The translations under genes and the position numbers were made by a program. From Flammulina velutipes (Eukaryota > Basidiomycota > Agaricomycetes > Agaricales > Physalacriaceae): a stretch of DNA of 64,000 nucleotides. Below are positions 35,501-47,169 of the stretch, piece after piece. The stretch is taken from NCBI GenBank assembly GCA_011800155.1, contig JAALGH010000011.1:1550001-1614000 (forward strand), written 5' to 3'. How positions within the stretch are numbered: the stretch's first letter is position 1; each line of letters begins with the position of its first letter. Below the pieces are notes generated by a model. It did not search any database, was not told where the DNA came from, and worked only from the letters and a program-made list of their open reading frames with translations.

Positions 35501-38500
35501 GCTTTCCACGTCAAAGCCCGGGCAGTCATCGCGGGTGCATTGAGAGCCATAGCTAACTCCTCCGCCTGTTGAGCAAAGAATGTCGCCTCGCGGACAGACC
35601 CACACGCAGTGTACATGCGACAAAGCGCAAAAAAGGTTGTCAACAGTCCCTGCGATATTCGCCATCCGGCATTGTCCATCCACGCTCGAGGAGCGAATGT
35701 CTGCTTGGGCTGAGAGCTTTCGGCGTTCGAAGGCGTGGTGCTCTTTTTTGGTGAATCCTGGAACGGATCGTCTTCAGCTACTTTTTGAGGCGCTGGCTGG
35801 AGTTTTGTTAGCGTATCGTAGGCACGGTTCCAAAGTCGTAGGGACTGTAGTAAGGCATCCAAAGATCCCGCTGTATCATGCTAAATCAATGTCAGTAGTT
35901 GTAGTGATGATCTGACGAGCACATACCTGGGAAAGGCGCAAGAAGGACAATACTCTGAAAGCCATCGCCACTTGCTCAATTCGGTGAACGCGTAGTTGAA
36001 CTTTTTGGACTGGAGACAATCCCTTATCTTCGTTGAATTTTCCTGATAAAGCCATAGCGTCCTCGTAAAGCGTTGTACTACGGAAATATCAGCCTCGGGC
36101 TCCAGGACAGATGAAAAAAACCAAACCTTTCTTGGAATTGCTCCAACCCCGCATTGACCTCCGCGAATCGTAAAAAGAAGAGAACACATGTCTCCGATGA
36201 CAGAGTTCCCCGTTTGACGATAGGGAGAAGCTGATTGAAAAGCTTTGTAGACCGGCGCGTCTTTCCCACGAATAAGAGTTCTTGTGCCAGTCGTGCAGTC
36301 ACCGAGACATAACCTAGGAAACAATTCAGTAGCTATGCAATTTGAGAAGAACGTCCTTACGATCACTCAGAGCGTCTCCAGAAACCTCCGCAATGCGGCG
36401 CATGATATCCAACACATGTATCTTGGAAATAAGGAGCGATAGAAAACCAAGAACGTGGGTCAAAGATTCTGATGGTTGGTGATGAGATGCACATCCGAGC
36501 AGCTGCGCTAATTTAAACTTACCCAGAACATCTAACAGACTCTCCGGCTGATCAAAGACAGGATTTGGGGTCGAGTTGGTGGAATTACACTCCACCGTTG
36601 TATTGAGGGGCACATCTTGCAGCGCTGCTTAACTTGTCAATTTTGTAGCGTAATAGCGATAATTCCTGGGTCACCTTTCCGCGGTCGAGCCTTTGGCGTG
36701 ACAGGCTCTTTCGTTGGCGCTCGTTTGGACTTGACGACCCTTACGTTGACTTTGGCTTTGCCGGCGACAGGCGCTTTAGCTAGATTTTCCTTGGAAGGAA
36801 CGGAGGGTTTGGGTCCTAGCAAGGCACGCAAAGCCTCGCAAACCTGAGCGGCTTTCCCCTCGACGATCGACATCTGTTGTTCATGACCGCAGCGGTGTGC
36901 GTGAAGGGCGTACCACGCATAGGCCGTCCCGCGATACTGGTCAGCGTAGGTGACATCGGTTCCAACAACCTGAAGGGAAGGTAAGGCGACGATCATGAGT
37001 ACTAGATTAACGCTAACCTTCAAAGACTTCTCGATTTCATCGCATATCGCATCCGGTCTCCCGATTCGCTCGAAAGGTTCTGGACCGAGTATGTATCCAA
37101 GAGAAAGCACCTTGAGCAGTAAACGAACTCTATGTATTGACCCCCCGCCAGAACCGTATAATTCGATCGCGTCCTGTAACAGAACGGGTAAGGCAAACTT
37201 GACAGCGCCTTTTTGAAATGCAGGCAGTAGGCAATCAACCTGTCGTTCAAGCAATGCACCGTTGATGCCGATCTCAGGATGGCTCGCTCGAAGAGATATT
37301 TGACTGGCCGGTAACATCAAGTCGCACAACCCTTGGTAAGTGACCTTGTCAATGATCAATCCCAGCTCCTTAAGAGCTGGAGTGGAGGCAAAGAGCGCCG
37401 AGTTTGGAGTAGACTTAGCCAGACGCGCAAAGTCCACCTGAGTATATGGGAAAGCCCGAATCGCTTCAACATATGCGTCTTGCGCTGGCTGTGAATATGT
37501 CAGAACTTTAACACATCAAATAAGGCGCATAAATTCACCCGTCTGTCACCGATTTTAGCGTTGCACAACCCCAACAGCTGCCATCTTCTGTACAACTGGG
37601 TTTCGAGTTGCATCCACGCGTTCAACAAAGATTCGTCTTCAACTATGCCGGGGCTCGACTTGTGAAGGGTCAAAGCCTTGGTTCCTAGCTGACATCCATC
37701 GTCCAGAAAGCTTATGGCGGAAGCGTACCTTCCAGCCTGATAGAGTTGGCCGCCTAAATTGTGGAATGTCCCAGAAATGCATCGGAGGAAATTCGCACGC
37801 TCGTGTTCCTGAAGCCCAACGCCAGCGCCATCCAATACGACGGCAGCACGACTCAGAGTGTTATGGGATAAGATGTACGAGCTGGGTGTCGAAATCCGTA
37901 GTTGAACACGAGATAGCGTAAACAGCGTGTCTAGAGCCTTGTTGACACCACTACGGTCAAATTTCTATTGGTGAATCAGAAAACGCAAATCTACGATGTG
38001 AAGAGGGTTACCCGCGCCACACGGAGCTCTAGAATGTCGACAACGAGGCCTAATAGTGGACCTACACACTCGAGGCTAGGATTCGTTTCCAGGGCCTGCA
38101 GGAGCGCTCGGCGTAGCCGTTCCAAAGCCTTTTCTGTCTTGCTATCCACATCCAATGACTCTGTTGATGCTAGGTGAGTTTTAAAGCTTGCCAAGAGCGC
38201 TTGCACGTCATCCAGCTGCGTATTTGGACCGTCTGTGACAATGTTAAGACTAGGTAAACCCACTTTGCCCAAGAGCCTACCCAATTTGGTTAGATCATTC
38301 GTCGCCTTGAGTACAGTCGCGTAGAGCTGGCTGAGATTGAACTGGGACTCATCGGGCGAGCACGCATTAAATGTGGGTGATTGTGCGGTAGAATTGATCA
38401 GACTCGCAATATGATTAACGAGGGTGATGTTTCCAGTCTAGAAATGTTCAGTAGATGAACAAACATGTGAGCGATATAGATAGCATACCCGATTTGCCAA

Positions 38501-39597
38501 TTCCATCCAATATTCACAGTACGACGAGAAGGCGTTTCCTTTCATCAAGAGTTCGGCCTTGGTAGAACCTACAACCAGATTGACTAATTGCGAGAAGGCC
38601 TGAACAATGATAAGAACGGCATCGTCCTCTGATGTCGATGTAGAGGGCGAGGAAACCAAGGATTTGATGTAAGACGATGCGTATCTGGTTGGCTGGTCCC
38701 AGAGAGCATCTGGATTACCGACTGTCCCGGGACTGGTGTAGACCAAATGGCACAGTGCATGCATGCGTATTCGAAACATGGCTTGTGGATCGCCGAGGGA
38801 GGGTAGAGATTTTGTGAGGACAGAGTATGTGCGCGTTAGGATGAAGTCGAGATGCTTCACAGGAAGCGGTGAGAGAACGGGGAGCCAAGACAGCAGCGTA
38901 TGTTCGTTGCTGAGAATATTAGCAAGGTCGCTGAGCGTTGCGGGTGGCGAGCGTCTTGGTGCAGGAGCACGACACGTGATGTGCGCGACTATGGTGACCG
39001 CGTGAAGAAGATAGTTCGAGAGCAGAGTTAGGATTGTTGGGTCCGATGGTGGCGCAGACGGGATTGGGAGTGATAGCACATGAAGTTTGCTCGTCGCCGC
39101 CTGGACATCCAGGACACTGCAGAGACTGTTATGCATCTCTATGAGTGCAGGGAGCGCCACATCGTACTGGAATGAAATCAGCAACTTGGAATCGTTGAAA
39201 ACACGAGGCGCACCATTTCCAAAGACGATAGCTTGCCTAGCACACTCAGTGCAGCCCGTTCAATATCAATATCGTTTGGACATAGCTTTCGCAAGATGGA
39301 TAGATGGGTGGCAGCGGCAGCAGCATGCGTGTTGGCCGTCGAAAACCGTGTTCCTCTGGCCGACTCTGGCGTGTGTTTCCAGCCGCTTTCGACTATTTCA
39401 AAGAGAGACTTGGACGCTGCGTTGACTGCGCGCATTGACAGCGCCTTCTGGGTTTCTGGTGTCGGTTTCGACGCGACTTTGCGCCTTGGTTCTGCTTTCG
39501 AGATTTTGAGACCTGAAGCGAGCTTGTTGCTCAGCTCATCGACTGAAGTTTCTGGTTTCTTGGTGGCATTCCGACGTAGTGAAGTTGAAGGAGGCAT
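32557..39597 (-). CDS. ESP1: Separase (ESP1, peptidase family C50)
   Basis: Caspase-fold cysteine protease that cleaves cohesin at anaphase. The start MPPSTSLRRNATKKPETSVD (39597) is the most natural; an ATG at 39702 is an alternative. The N-terminal two thirds are a helical repeat domain, coded by many exons (for example LAQLLGCASHHQPSESLTHV, LFNQLLPIVKRGTLSSETCV, FAQQAEELAMALNAPAMTAR). The protease end begins at about 33820: HIFLVLDKNIQGLPWENLPI, LRGQSVSRIPSVEFLIDRL, KKGYYVLNPSGDLGRTQARF, GWQGITGRAPSELQFLNALE. After an intron (about 33003-33046) come YFGHGGGEQYVRS with the catalytic His and AAVMLWGCSSGFLRGTGNFD with the catalytic Cys, then SPTLVANLWDVTDRDIDKFS, all standard separase motifs. 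About 2,000 residues with well over ten short introns. A securin gene is not seen nearby. Confidence 0.94.
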
Positions 39598-40123
39598 AGC
39601 GTTCGGCAAGCAATGTTCGTCGCCGTCGTGGCGGTCGTTGAGAACGTCGAACGTTGAGCGGTGCCGAGTGGTAAACGTGTGACGTGACTTCTTCGCGGTC
39701 ACATGACTTGGGAGATTAGATTTCCACCGGCTGGCAAACCGGCTGATTCAGCTCGCGCCACATGCTTCACTTGACTTTCTTCTGACAGCGTCCTCACCAT
39801 TCTTTCTAAATTTCCTTTTGACCGGTTCCCTTCCTCCGCATCATATTTTGCCATATGCCACCATCATCACCCGATTCCCTTAGCAGTTCCTGATTTGTCG
39901 TCCCCTTCCGTTCCCCTGGTGCATCATAGGAACACACAACTTGAAATATCTCTACGCTCACTGAAAGTCTCAGTCTTGTTGACTGGAAGATTCACTGTCT
40001 CACTGGGGAGTCCCGCTGTAGCCTGCTGATCTCACGGCCTTTCGTCGGGAAACACTCAGTCGAAATCCCGCGGACCCGCCCTTCTGTTTTTAGGATGGCG
40101 ATCTCTCGGCGGGCGAATGCCCA

Positions 40124-40141
40124 CAGGGGTACTTACCCCTG
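40124..40141. promoter_or_regulatory. Perfect inverted repeat CAGGGGTA-CT-TACCCCTG
   Basis: Two 8-bp arms with a 2-bp spacer, about 34 bp upstream of the TATA box and 100 bp upstream of the GMC oxidase ATG. The arms contain AGGGG/CCCCT, the core of stress-response elements and close to carbon-repressor sites. A dimeric regulator site is inferred. Confidence 0.5.
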
Positions 40142-40174
40142 GGATGTAGTTTATGTTCATCAAATTCAGCAATC

Positions 40175-40180
40175 TATAAA
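40175..40180 (+). promoter_or_regulatory. TATA box of the GMC oxidase gene
   Basis: CTATAAAAC about 60 bp upstream of the ATG at 40240, at a usual distance for fungal genes encoding abundant secreted proteins. Confidence 0.6.
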
Positions 40181-40239
40181 ACGGGAGTAGCATCCATCGT
40201 TTCTTCTTCAGCCTCATTCGCCCCAACCCATTGCCAACG

Positions 40240-42935
40240 ATGCTCGTCACACTCCTTCTTTCAACCGCTCTTTTAGGGCTTGCCCGGGCCAAGGCCACTT
40301 TAATCGACTTCAATACCGACGCTGCCAAAGGCGAAGCGCTATTGAGCACCAAGTATGAGTACGTGCCAACCATTCTTTTTATTGATCGTACTGTACTGAC
40401 CGATGCTTATAGTTACGTGCGTTCGCATACCCGTCTCCATTCATTCCATATACCCAACATCTCACCATAGATCATCGTTGGTGGAGGCGCAGCTGGACTT
40501 ACGGTCGCTTCCCGCCTTGCCCAAGCCTCGAAAAAGAACAAAGTTTTGGTTATTGAGGCAGGTGGCTCAGGTGTCGGCGAGTAAGCATCAACCGTTTTGA
40601 CATTGAAATCCCCGAACTAATGGCATTATCCAGTCCCGCTGTCACCATCCCCTCCAATTCTTTCTCTTTCATCTTCACCGACAATGATTGGAAATTCAGC
40701 GTACGTGCCGCCCGATTGTGATCCTCTCATTCTGACACCTGTATCCAGATCGCTCCTCAAGAGCACGCTGCCGGACAGGAAATTAACCTTTCGCAGGGCA
40801 AGGTCTGTTAGTACCTCATGTCATGCACCACTTTCTTATCTTCCGTAGGTTCTTGGTGGTGGCACGGCCGTCAACGGTTTGGTATGGACTCGTGGAGCCA
40901 AAGAAGAGTTCGATGCCTGGGAGACTCTTGGTTCGAAGGGATGGAACTGGAAGAGTTTGTACCCATTCATGAAGAAGGTTCTTGTCCACACTTTTACTAC
41001 CAATCACCGTATGCTCACATGCTTTCCATCAGAGCGAAAAACTCAACTACCCATCATCATCGCTCACTGAGGAGTACGGCGTCGCCGTTGGCGCTTCTTC
41101 CCTTGGATCCAGTGGCCCAGTCGACGTTTCTTTCCCGGCATATATTCCTATGTGAGTCGTTTGTCTCTCTTTATTGAGCCACTTTGCTGATGCAAAGCAG
41201 TCAGCACCAGAAGTTAGTAGAGGCGGCTGTCGAACTTGGCCACCCTTACAACACCGATGCCTACGGTGGCAAGAACGCTGGTGTTCACTTCAGTTTGTCA
41301 TCGCAGACTACCCAACCCGTCAGAGAAACATCCGAATTTGCCTACCGTTAGTACCCCGTTACCATCTTCCCATATTTTCCTGACTAATCCAAACCAGTCG
41401 ACTCCCTTACCAGCAACCCAATCACGACTTTCACTCACGCAACAGTGTCAAAGGTCAACTTTGTCGGTAGCGGAAGTCTTCAGAGAGCAACTGGTGTCAA
41501 CTTCCTGGGCCCGGACGGGAAGCAATACACCGCACAGGTCGCCAAGGCGGGAGAGGTCATTCTCTCGGCTGGTGTTGTTCGCACACCTCAGATCCTCGAA
41601 CTCTCTGGTATTGGCAAACCTGAAGTCCTCTCCGCCGTCGGCATCAACACTCTCATCAACCTCCCCGGTGTTGGCCAAAACTACGAAGACCATACGCTCA
41701 CGCTCCTTACCTACGAACTGAAGCCGGAATTCCCGTCTTTCGATGCCTTAAAATACAACTCCACTTTGCTTGCAGAGGTAATTATTGACTTCTATTTGCT
41801 TTATCTACCATCGCTGATAATTCCCCTAGCAAACTGCCCTTCTGGCTTCCGGCCAAGGCTGGTTGGTGAGTGCAACATTATCTTGGTCAATAGGATACGT
41901 TCTGACGTTCTCTCTCAGACTTTCGCCCAAGGTGTTACTGACTTCGAGCCCATTCAAAACATTCTTACCGCTGCGGAGCTGAAGCAAGCCAAAAAGCTGT
42001 TGGCTACTAAGCCCCCCAGCGTCCCCCAGGACCAATTCGACATCATCAAGAAGCAAATCTTGGCCGGAACTCCCCAGATTGAATTCCTGCTCGTACGTCT
42101 CTCTTTACAGCCCATCAGTGCATAACACCAACCCTATCGTCCCCAGTTCAACTCCTTTTCCGCCGGAACTGGCAAGAAGGATAACACGAGCTACGTCTCC
42201 CTGGCTGTTACCCATCTTCACCCGCTCTCCCGTGGTTCCATCGTTAGTCCATTCCGGCCTTCATAACCACGCCGCAACTTACTCACAATTACCCCGACAG
42301 CACATCAAATCGGCAAATATCAACGACCATCCTATCATCAACCCCAACTTCCTCGAATCTGAATGGGACAAGTGGATCCTCGCAAAGGCTAGCGCCTACG
42401 GTCGTAAACTCCTCCAAACCCAGGCTTTCCAGGAGGTTCTTCTTCCTGAGGAGGTCCACCCCGGAGGTACGCTGCCCCGCCTTCGTGATGCTCGCCTTCA
42501 CTCACCTCTCTCTTCCTTGTAGCTGCCGTCCAGACTGAAGAGCAATGGACCCAATTCGTGAAGGAAGGTGTCAACTCCGGCGTACGTCTTTCCTGCATTC
42601 GAACCATGTGAGCTTTGTGGCTAACCGTTACATTAGTATCACTCCATTGGCTCCGCTTCGCTGTTGCCCAAGAACAAAGGCGGTGTTGTCAACAAGGACC
42701 TCAGGGTCTATGGGTAAGCTTAATGACTCTCATTAGCTCTTCATATCGATTAACGAACTCTGACAGAACGACCAACCTCCGTATCGCTGATCTGTCCGCC
42801 ATGCCCCTTCACGTCTCCGCACACACTCAGGTAGGTTGCGTCTCGTAATACCGTCACTAGTTTTTCCTAACCCCTCCGTAGCCCCAAGCATATCTCTTCG
42901 GAGAGAAGTTAGCTGATATCCTTCTCAACCAATAA
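40240..42935 (+). CDS. Secreted GMC (FAD) oxidoreductase, AA3-type
   Basis: Family of aryl-alcohol oxidases, glucose oxidases and relatives that make H2O2 in lignocellulose decay. Signal peptide MLVTLLLSTALLGLARAKAT. Two introns flank a 4-nt exon TTAC (40413-40416), which restores KYDY before IIVGGGAAGLTVASRLAQ, the FAD dinucleotide-binding motif. Next come NKVLVIEAGGSGVG, the second GMC signature VLGGGTAVNGLVWTRGAKEE, GEVILSAGVVRTPQILELSG (GMC signature 2), GVGQNYEDHTLTLL, and the C-terminal part SIHIKSANINDHPIINPNFL. The active-site pair is visible: first His in GYHSIGSASLLPKNKGG, second in MPLHVSAHTQ. The end is PQAYLFGEKLADILLNQ and TAA at 42933-42935. About 11-12 short introns, roughly 590 residues. 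The exact substrate cannot be told; MPLHVSAHT differs from the ASxxP..xxxNP/H form of many aryl-alcohol oxidases. Confidence 0.9.
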
Positions 42936-43395
42936 TTTGCATGTTCTCGTTTTCTTTGGGATGGACTTTTCTGTATACCACCAGTACTTTTATCACTCCA
43001 AGTAAATACTTGTAATGTTACCCCGAATATCACGGATGCCGTTCTTTTGCTAGTTGAAGTCCGAGTCTGATTTTGAGTAGCTCTTAAACACCGTAGGAGA
43101 GGTTAGTACTACTCGAAACGGCGAGCCAATACAATCACTTACCAGGCTTCCACTGGCTATTGCTGCGTATTGTATCCACTATAGCGTCACATATACACTT
43201 CGCGCAAAATGAAGTAGTATGGCATCACTCGAGTTGGTGGTGTTCAAATGATGGATATACATAATGAGACAACGAATGCATGTGGGTACTCTTCAACGTT
43301 ATGTACTAATAGGTAAAGGAATCGACGGAGAGAGCGGTAACGGATCGTCTATGAATAAAATACAGCTTATGAAACCGAGGAATGCAAAGAGTTAC
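42936..43395. other. Convergent spacer between GMC oxidase and perilipin-like gene
   Basis: 460 bp, AT-rich in parts. No gene, repeat or structure beyond 3' flanks is seen. Confidence 0.5.
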
Positions 43396-44572
43396 TCATT
43401 GAGCATGACCGTTAACAACGCCATTCGCCCTCGCAGTGGTCTCAGGAGCGGCAGCGCGACCCCGGGCGAGCAAATCCGAGATGCTAGCTTTGAGGTTCTC
43501 CAGCAGAGGCGCCACACTGACGCTCACTTCGTGGGTCATCTTTCCAACCTTTTCCTGCAGAGGCATATCCTTGGTCGCTACGATTGTGCGCAGGTCGGTG
43601 ATCGTGGTACCGAGTTTCGTTGAGAATTCGTTGTACAGTTCTTGGACGTGAGGTGGGATTTGAGTCTGAATCTGCGAAGTCGAGTTATGGAGGGTATTGG
43701 TGGCAGACGTCTGGATGGAGTTGGCAACAGCGGTCGAAGATGCCTGAAGTCTCTGTAGCTCAGCGAGCATCGTCTCGGAGAGGCCATGGACACGTTGTTG
43801 AGCAGAGGAAAGGGAAGACGATGCGAGAGCGGTAATAGATTGCGAGGTCTCGGATGCTTTTTTACTACAAAAGATGTCAGACAGCGTCCAAACTAAGCGA
43901 TGTGGAAACGTACACAAGAAGAGAGTGTTCCTGGAACTGCTTGACCTGCTCGCTAGAGTAGCCATAGACCTGGTCTTTGATAGACTTGGACAGCGCCAGT
44001 GCGCGTTGGTACTGGTACTGAGGGCTTTCCGGCGAGGAGGGACGCGATTCAGGGTTAAGCTTAGTATATTGCCCCTCAACGTAGTTCAAGAGAGGAGTGA
44101 ATTGCTAATGATATCCGGCGTTAGATCTTGACGCATTGGGATTTACTCTGCTTACCTGGTCGATGCCCTGGGCTACATGGAAGGCGGGTTGTCTGACCTT
44201 CTCATCAAGAGTCTTGGACGCACTCGCCCGTCGCTCCCGGACGAACGTGGCAACCTCCTCTGGCTTGGTCGTAAAGGCGGCGGGGTACCTCGACTCGACG
44301 GCGTCGATTCCCTTGTTCGCGTAGCCGTCGGCGCGTTCTATCAGAGGTGCAAAGCGAAGCTGGATAGGTTCGGTGTACTTGTATGCCGAGAAAGAAATGT
44401 CCTTCGCCGTGGAAAAGGGAGACTTGGTGTACACGTTGGACGCGAGTGTCTCGCTTATGGTGGCGAGCGATGACGAGATAAGAGGAATGTCAAGAAGGCG
44501 AGAGAGCGCCGTGAGTTCTGGCTGCGATGGTTGCGTGGGCAGCTGCACGGTCGATGTTTCGTTCTTCGACAT
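43396..44572 (-). CDS. Perilipin-like lipid-droplet protein
   Basis: Lipid-droplet coat proteins protect stored triacylglycerol. Start MSKNETSTVQLPTQPSQPEL (44572) is preferred to an ATG 18 codons upstream. The N-terminal part LTALSRLLDIPLISSSLATI and SFSAYKYTEPIQLRFAPLIE RADGYANKGIDAVESRYPAA fit the perilipin (PAT) pattern, in which the family's 'AD..ANKGLD.VE.RYP' block is diagnostic. Next comes RERRASASKTLDEKVRQPAF HVAQGIDQ, an intron (about 44105-44160), QFTPLLNYVEGQYTKLNPES, another intron (about 43868-43915), and a long amphipathic helical domain (SQSITALASSSLSSAQQRVH, IQTSATNTLHNSTSQIQTQI, LLENLKASISDLLARGRAAA). About 350 residues, no membrane helix. Related fungal proteins are MPL1 of Metarhizium and CAP20. 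Confidence 0.83.
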
Positions 44573-45966
44573 GGTGGGAAGCGGTAAAGGGAAGCAAAGG
44601 GTGAACGCGAAACCAGAGCGATACATATACCTGGCCAGTTGGCATGTGAAAGTCTAAAATTGCCAATCACGTGCCTTCGATCACTACTCCCCCCTTTCTG
44701 AAAGAGAGCAATTTTCGGCCTCGACAGTGTTTCCGCCTTGTTCTTGCCTCAATTAGGTCGTGTTCCGCGACATATTCCGCTACTCTGTCGTTGGATATCG
44801 GTCTGTCCTTTGTCCAAGCACACGCTACTAGACATGTGAAATACTCGTTATCTGCATGGGATATATTTGATCGACGCGTCCAGAATTTAAAGACGCGTCG
44901 GTGTTGGCACGTTCGCCTCGAAGGATTCTCACGTCCAACTTGTTTGGTATTCCTTTATACTCAGTGAGCTAGTTTATCCTATTTACTGCCAGCGATTCTC
45001 CGACGAATCAATTCATGTTCTCAATTTTCGTTCGGAACACTAATCAACCCTCAACTTTCTCAAGCTGGGTCTGCCGTTGATCGCGCCTCGTGTAGTAGTC
45101 CTTTGGCATTTGTTTTCCTGTATGAAATGCGCCATACCAAAGGTTGCCAATGGGGTCTTGCAGCATGTCTTTCGAAGAGCCAAGGCACAACTAGAAGCGC
45201 GGCCACGATCAAGCTTCTACCAGAGGCGCCTTTCTATCCATAAGGTATAAGCCTCGGATGGTCTGGAAGTTAACGTACTTGCATATGATACTTCTGCTAC
45301 TAGTGTCATATGTTGTATACTGCTTCGAGACGACCGAGACATGCGGACTTGAAGTTCGCATCCTAGGTCTTGAACGTTTGAACGTTGGAGAACCCTGAAA
45401 GCGCTTATCATTTTGGAGCAACTGACATATAGATCGATCAAGCAGTCTTGGAAGGACCCGATACCTGCTGAGAACCCTATTGCTAGGACGTCGTGTCACC
45501 GATGACGGCTATGAATACGCTGTAGTATAGCGCGACCTAAAATATGCTGAGCTCAAGCTCGTAAGATGTGATTGAAACAAACAAAACTTGCGGTAGAAAT
45601 ATACTTGTTGCGCCACAATATGGGGAACGGTATGACGACTGGTCTACGATAACCATTTCGAGTACTCGAAGATTATTCGTGTAAGATTATATCCACTGAA
45701 GATTAGGAAAATCAGAAGGTGTTCTATGATTGGTGGGAAGCAAAAGAGGCGCCACCGTTGGTAAGTATGCGCCGCAGCTGCTTCTTGAATGTATTCATGG
45801 TTTGAATATCGTGAGTAGAGTGGTACCATGCCGTGGGTACCTATACAATTCTACCACTCAGACTCCGAAGAAGGCAAGTAACCCCCGGAATCCGTGGCTT
45901 TGGTAGGTTCATCGAAGCGATTAGTGATTTCATGAAAGTACATTGATTGTTTTGACTGCGTATAGT
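44573..45966. other. 1.4-kb gap, no gene recognised
   Basis: Perilipin-like promoter side and PCMT 3' flank. GCGCCAC boxes lie at 45610-45616 and 45749-45755. Small frames (45209-45499, 45644-45829) have no recognisable feature. Confidence 0.4.
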
Positions 45967-46951
45967 TCATCGTTGCATGTCCCTGTCTGTCAACGGAACG
46001 TACTACAGGCCGCAATAAGCCCGACTGGAAAAAATAGGAAAGACAAGACTCACTCTAACATCCATGATCTTCTTCTGCGACACGTTGCCATGCTCATCCT
46101 TATCGACCTGGATTATCTCCTGAGAGTGCGTGCCCACTGGGATAAACATGCGTCCAGGGCTCGCGAGTTGCTCTACGAGTGTCGCTGGAAGGATTGGTGC
46201 TGCTGCACCGACATGAATGGCGTCGTACGGGCCTATGGCGTGTAAGGCGATGCCCAGAATAGCCAGACGGATACGCACCTCCACTGTCGTATCCTATGAC
46301 GCTTTCCCACGTTAATCGTAGCTATCCCGGGTTAAGGAAACTCACCCAGTCGACCGTCCCCAGCGACGATCTCAATCTGTTTGGATCCCAAGGCATCTGA
46401 AAGACCGTCGGCTTTCAAGTTGTCAAGAGACCATTCCACAAGCTCTGGGATGTGCTCGATACCCACAACACAGCCGGACGGCGATACCAGATGATGGAAC
46501 ACAGCAGTGAGGTACCCAGAGCCGCTACCAACATCGAGAACCTTTGCACCCGGTCGAAGGTAGGTCAAGAGATTTTCGGTCGCATAAGCGTGCTACGTCT
46601 TTTAGTGCACTAGCCGCACACGAAGTGTGGCGCTGCCTACCATATGTGGAGCACTGATGGTAGCCCCATATCCGATGACTCTGGCGTCGCACGTTAAGCT
46701 CAGAGGAGACGTAAAAGCAAGGAGATACGCCACTGAGGGGAGTCCTTGTACGCAGCCAGTTTATTTTGGACGTAGTTAGCACGATCGACCTGTGCCATTG
46801 CCTGGGTGACTCTTAGTACTGCATATGGGCAGGTACCCGTAGCTTAGCACAGCCCGCTTGCCTGGTGAACAAGATCTGAATGGATTATACTGCTGCTAGC
46901 CAAGTTTTGAACGAGTTCGTTGTTGGTTTTGCCTCCGCAGCGCCACGCCAT
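45967..46951 (-). CDS. Protein-L-isoaspartate O-methyltransferase (PCMT)
   Basis: Repairs age-damaged L-isoaspartyl residues using S-adenosylmethionine. Exon 1 starts MAWRCGGKTNNELVQNLASS SIIHSDLVHQ, a typical PCMT beginning. Splicing gives AMAQVDRANYVQNKLAAYKD SPQ, then GYGATISAPHM, HAYATENLLTYLRPGAKVLD VGSGSGYLTAVFHHLVSPSG (the SAM-binding motif), VVGIEHIPELVEWSLDNLKA and IEIVAGDGRLGEFP. The next exon has GPYDAIHVGAAAPILPATLV EQLASPGRMFIPVG and a last intron (GTGAGT..TGTAG) joins KKIMDV(R) to YVPLTDRDMQR and the stop at 45967. All six or so exons are short. About 230 residues, normal for the family. It is divergent from the auxin-efflux-like gene (218 bp). Confidence 0.93.
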
Positions 46952-47169
46952 GGTGGTCGAGAATAAGCCTGTCTCACGTCTCCGAGATCCGAGCTGATCC
47001 GAGAGGTCTCGGGGCCGATCGTCAACGCACGTGTGTCCTTTATCAGATAACCGCCCGGGTTACCTAATCAAACGTGGACCTTAATTACCCGCACGCCGCG
47101 GCCTAGGCTGTTCTCCTGCTTAATCCTTGCCTCCATCTTTGCGCTTCAGCATTCGACGCCACCTTTTCT

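Larger units (their letters stand above)
39598..40239. other. Separase/GMC oxidase divergent promoter region
   Basis: 642-bp intergenic region between two divergent starts. A GCGCCAC box at 39755-39761 lies 158 bp from the separase ATG. Near the oxidase side are an 18-bp inverted repeat (40124-40141) and a TATA box (40175-40180), listed separately. No gene is seen. Confidence 0.55.
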
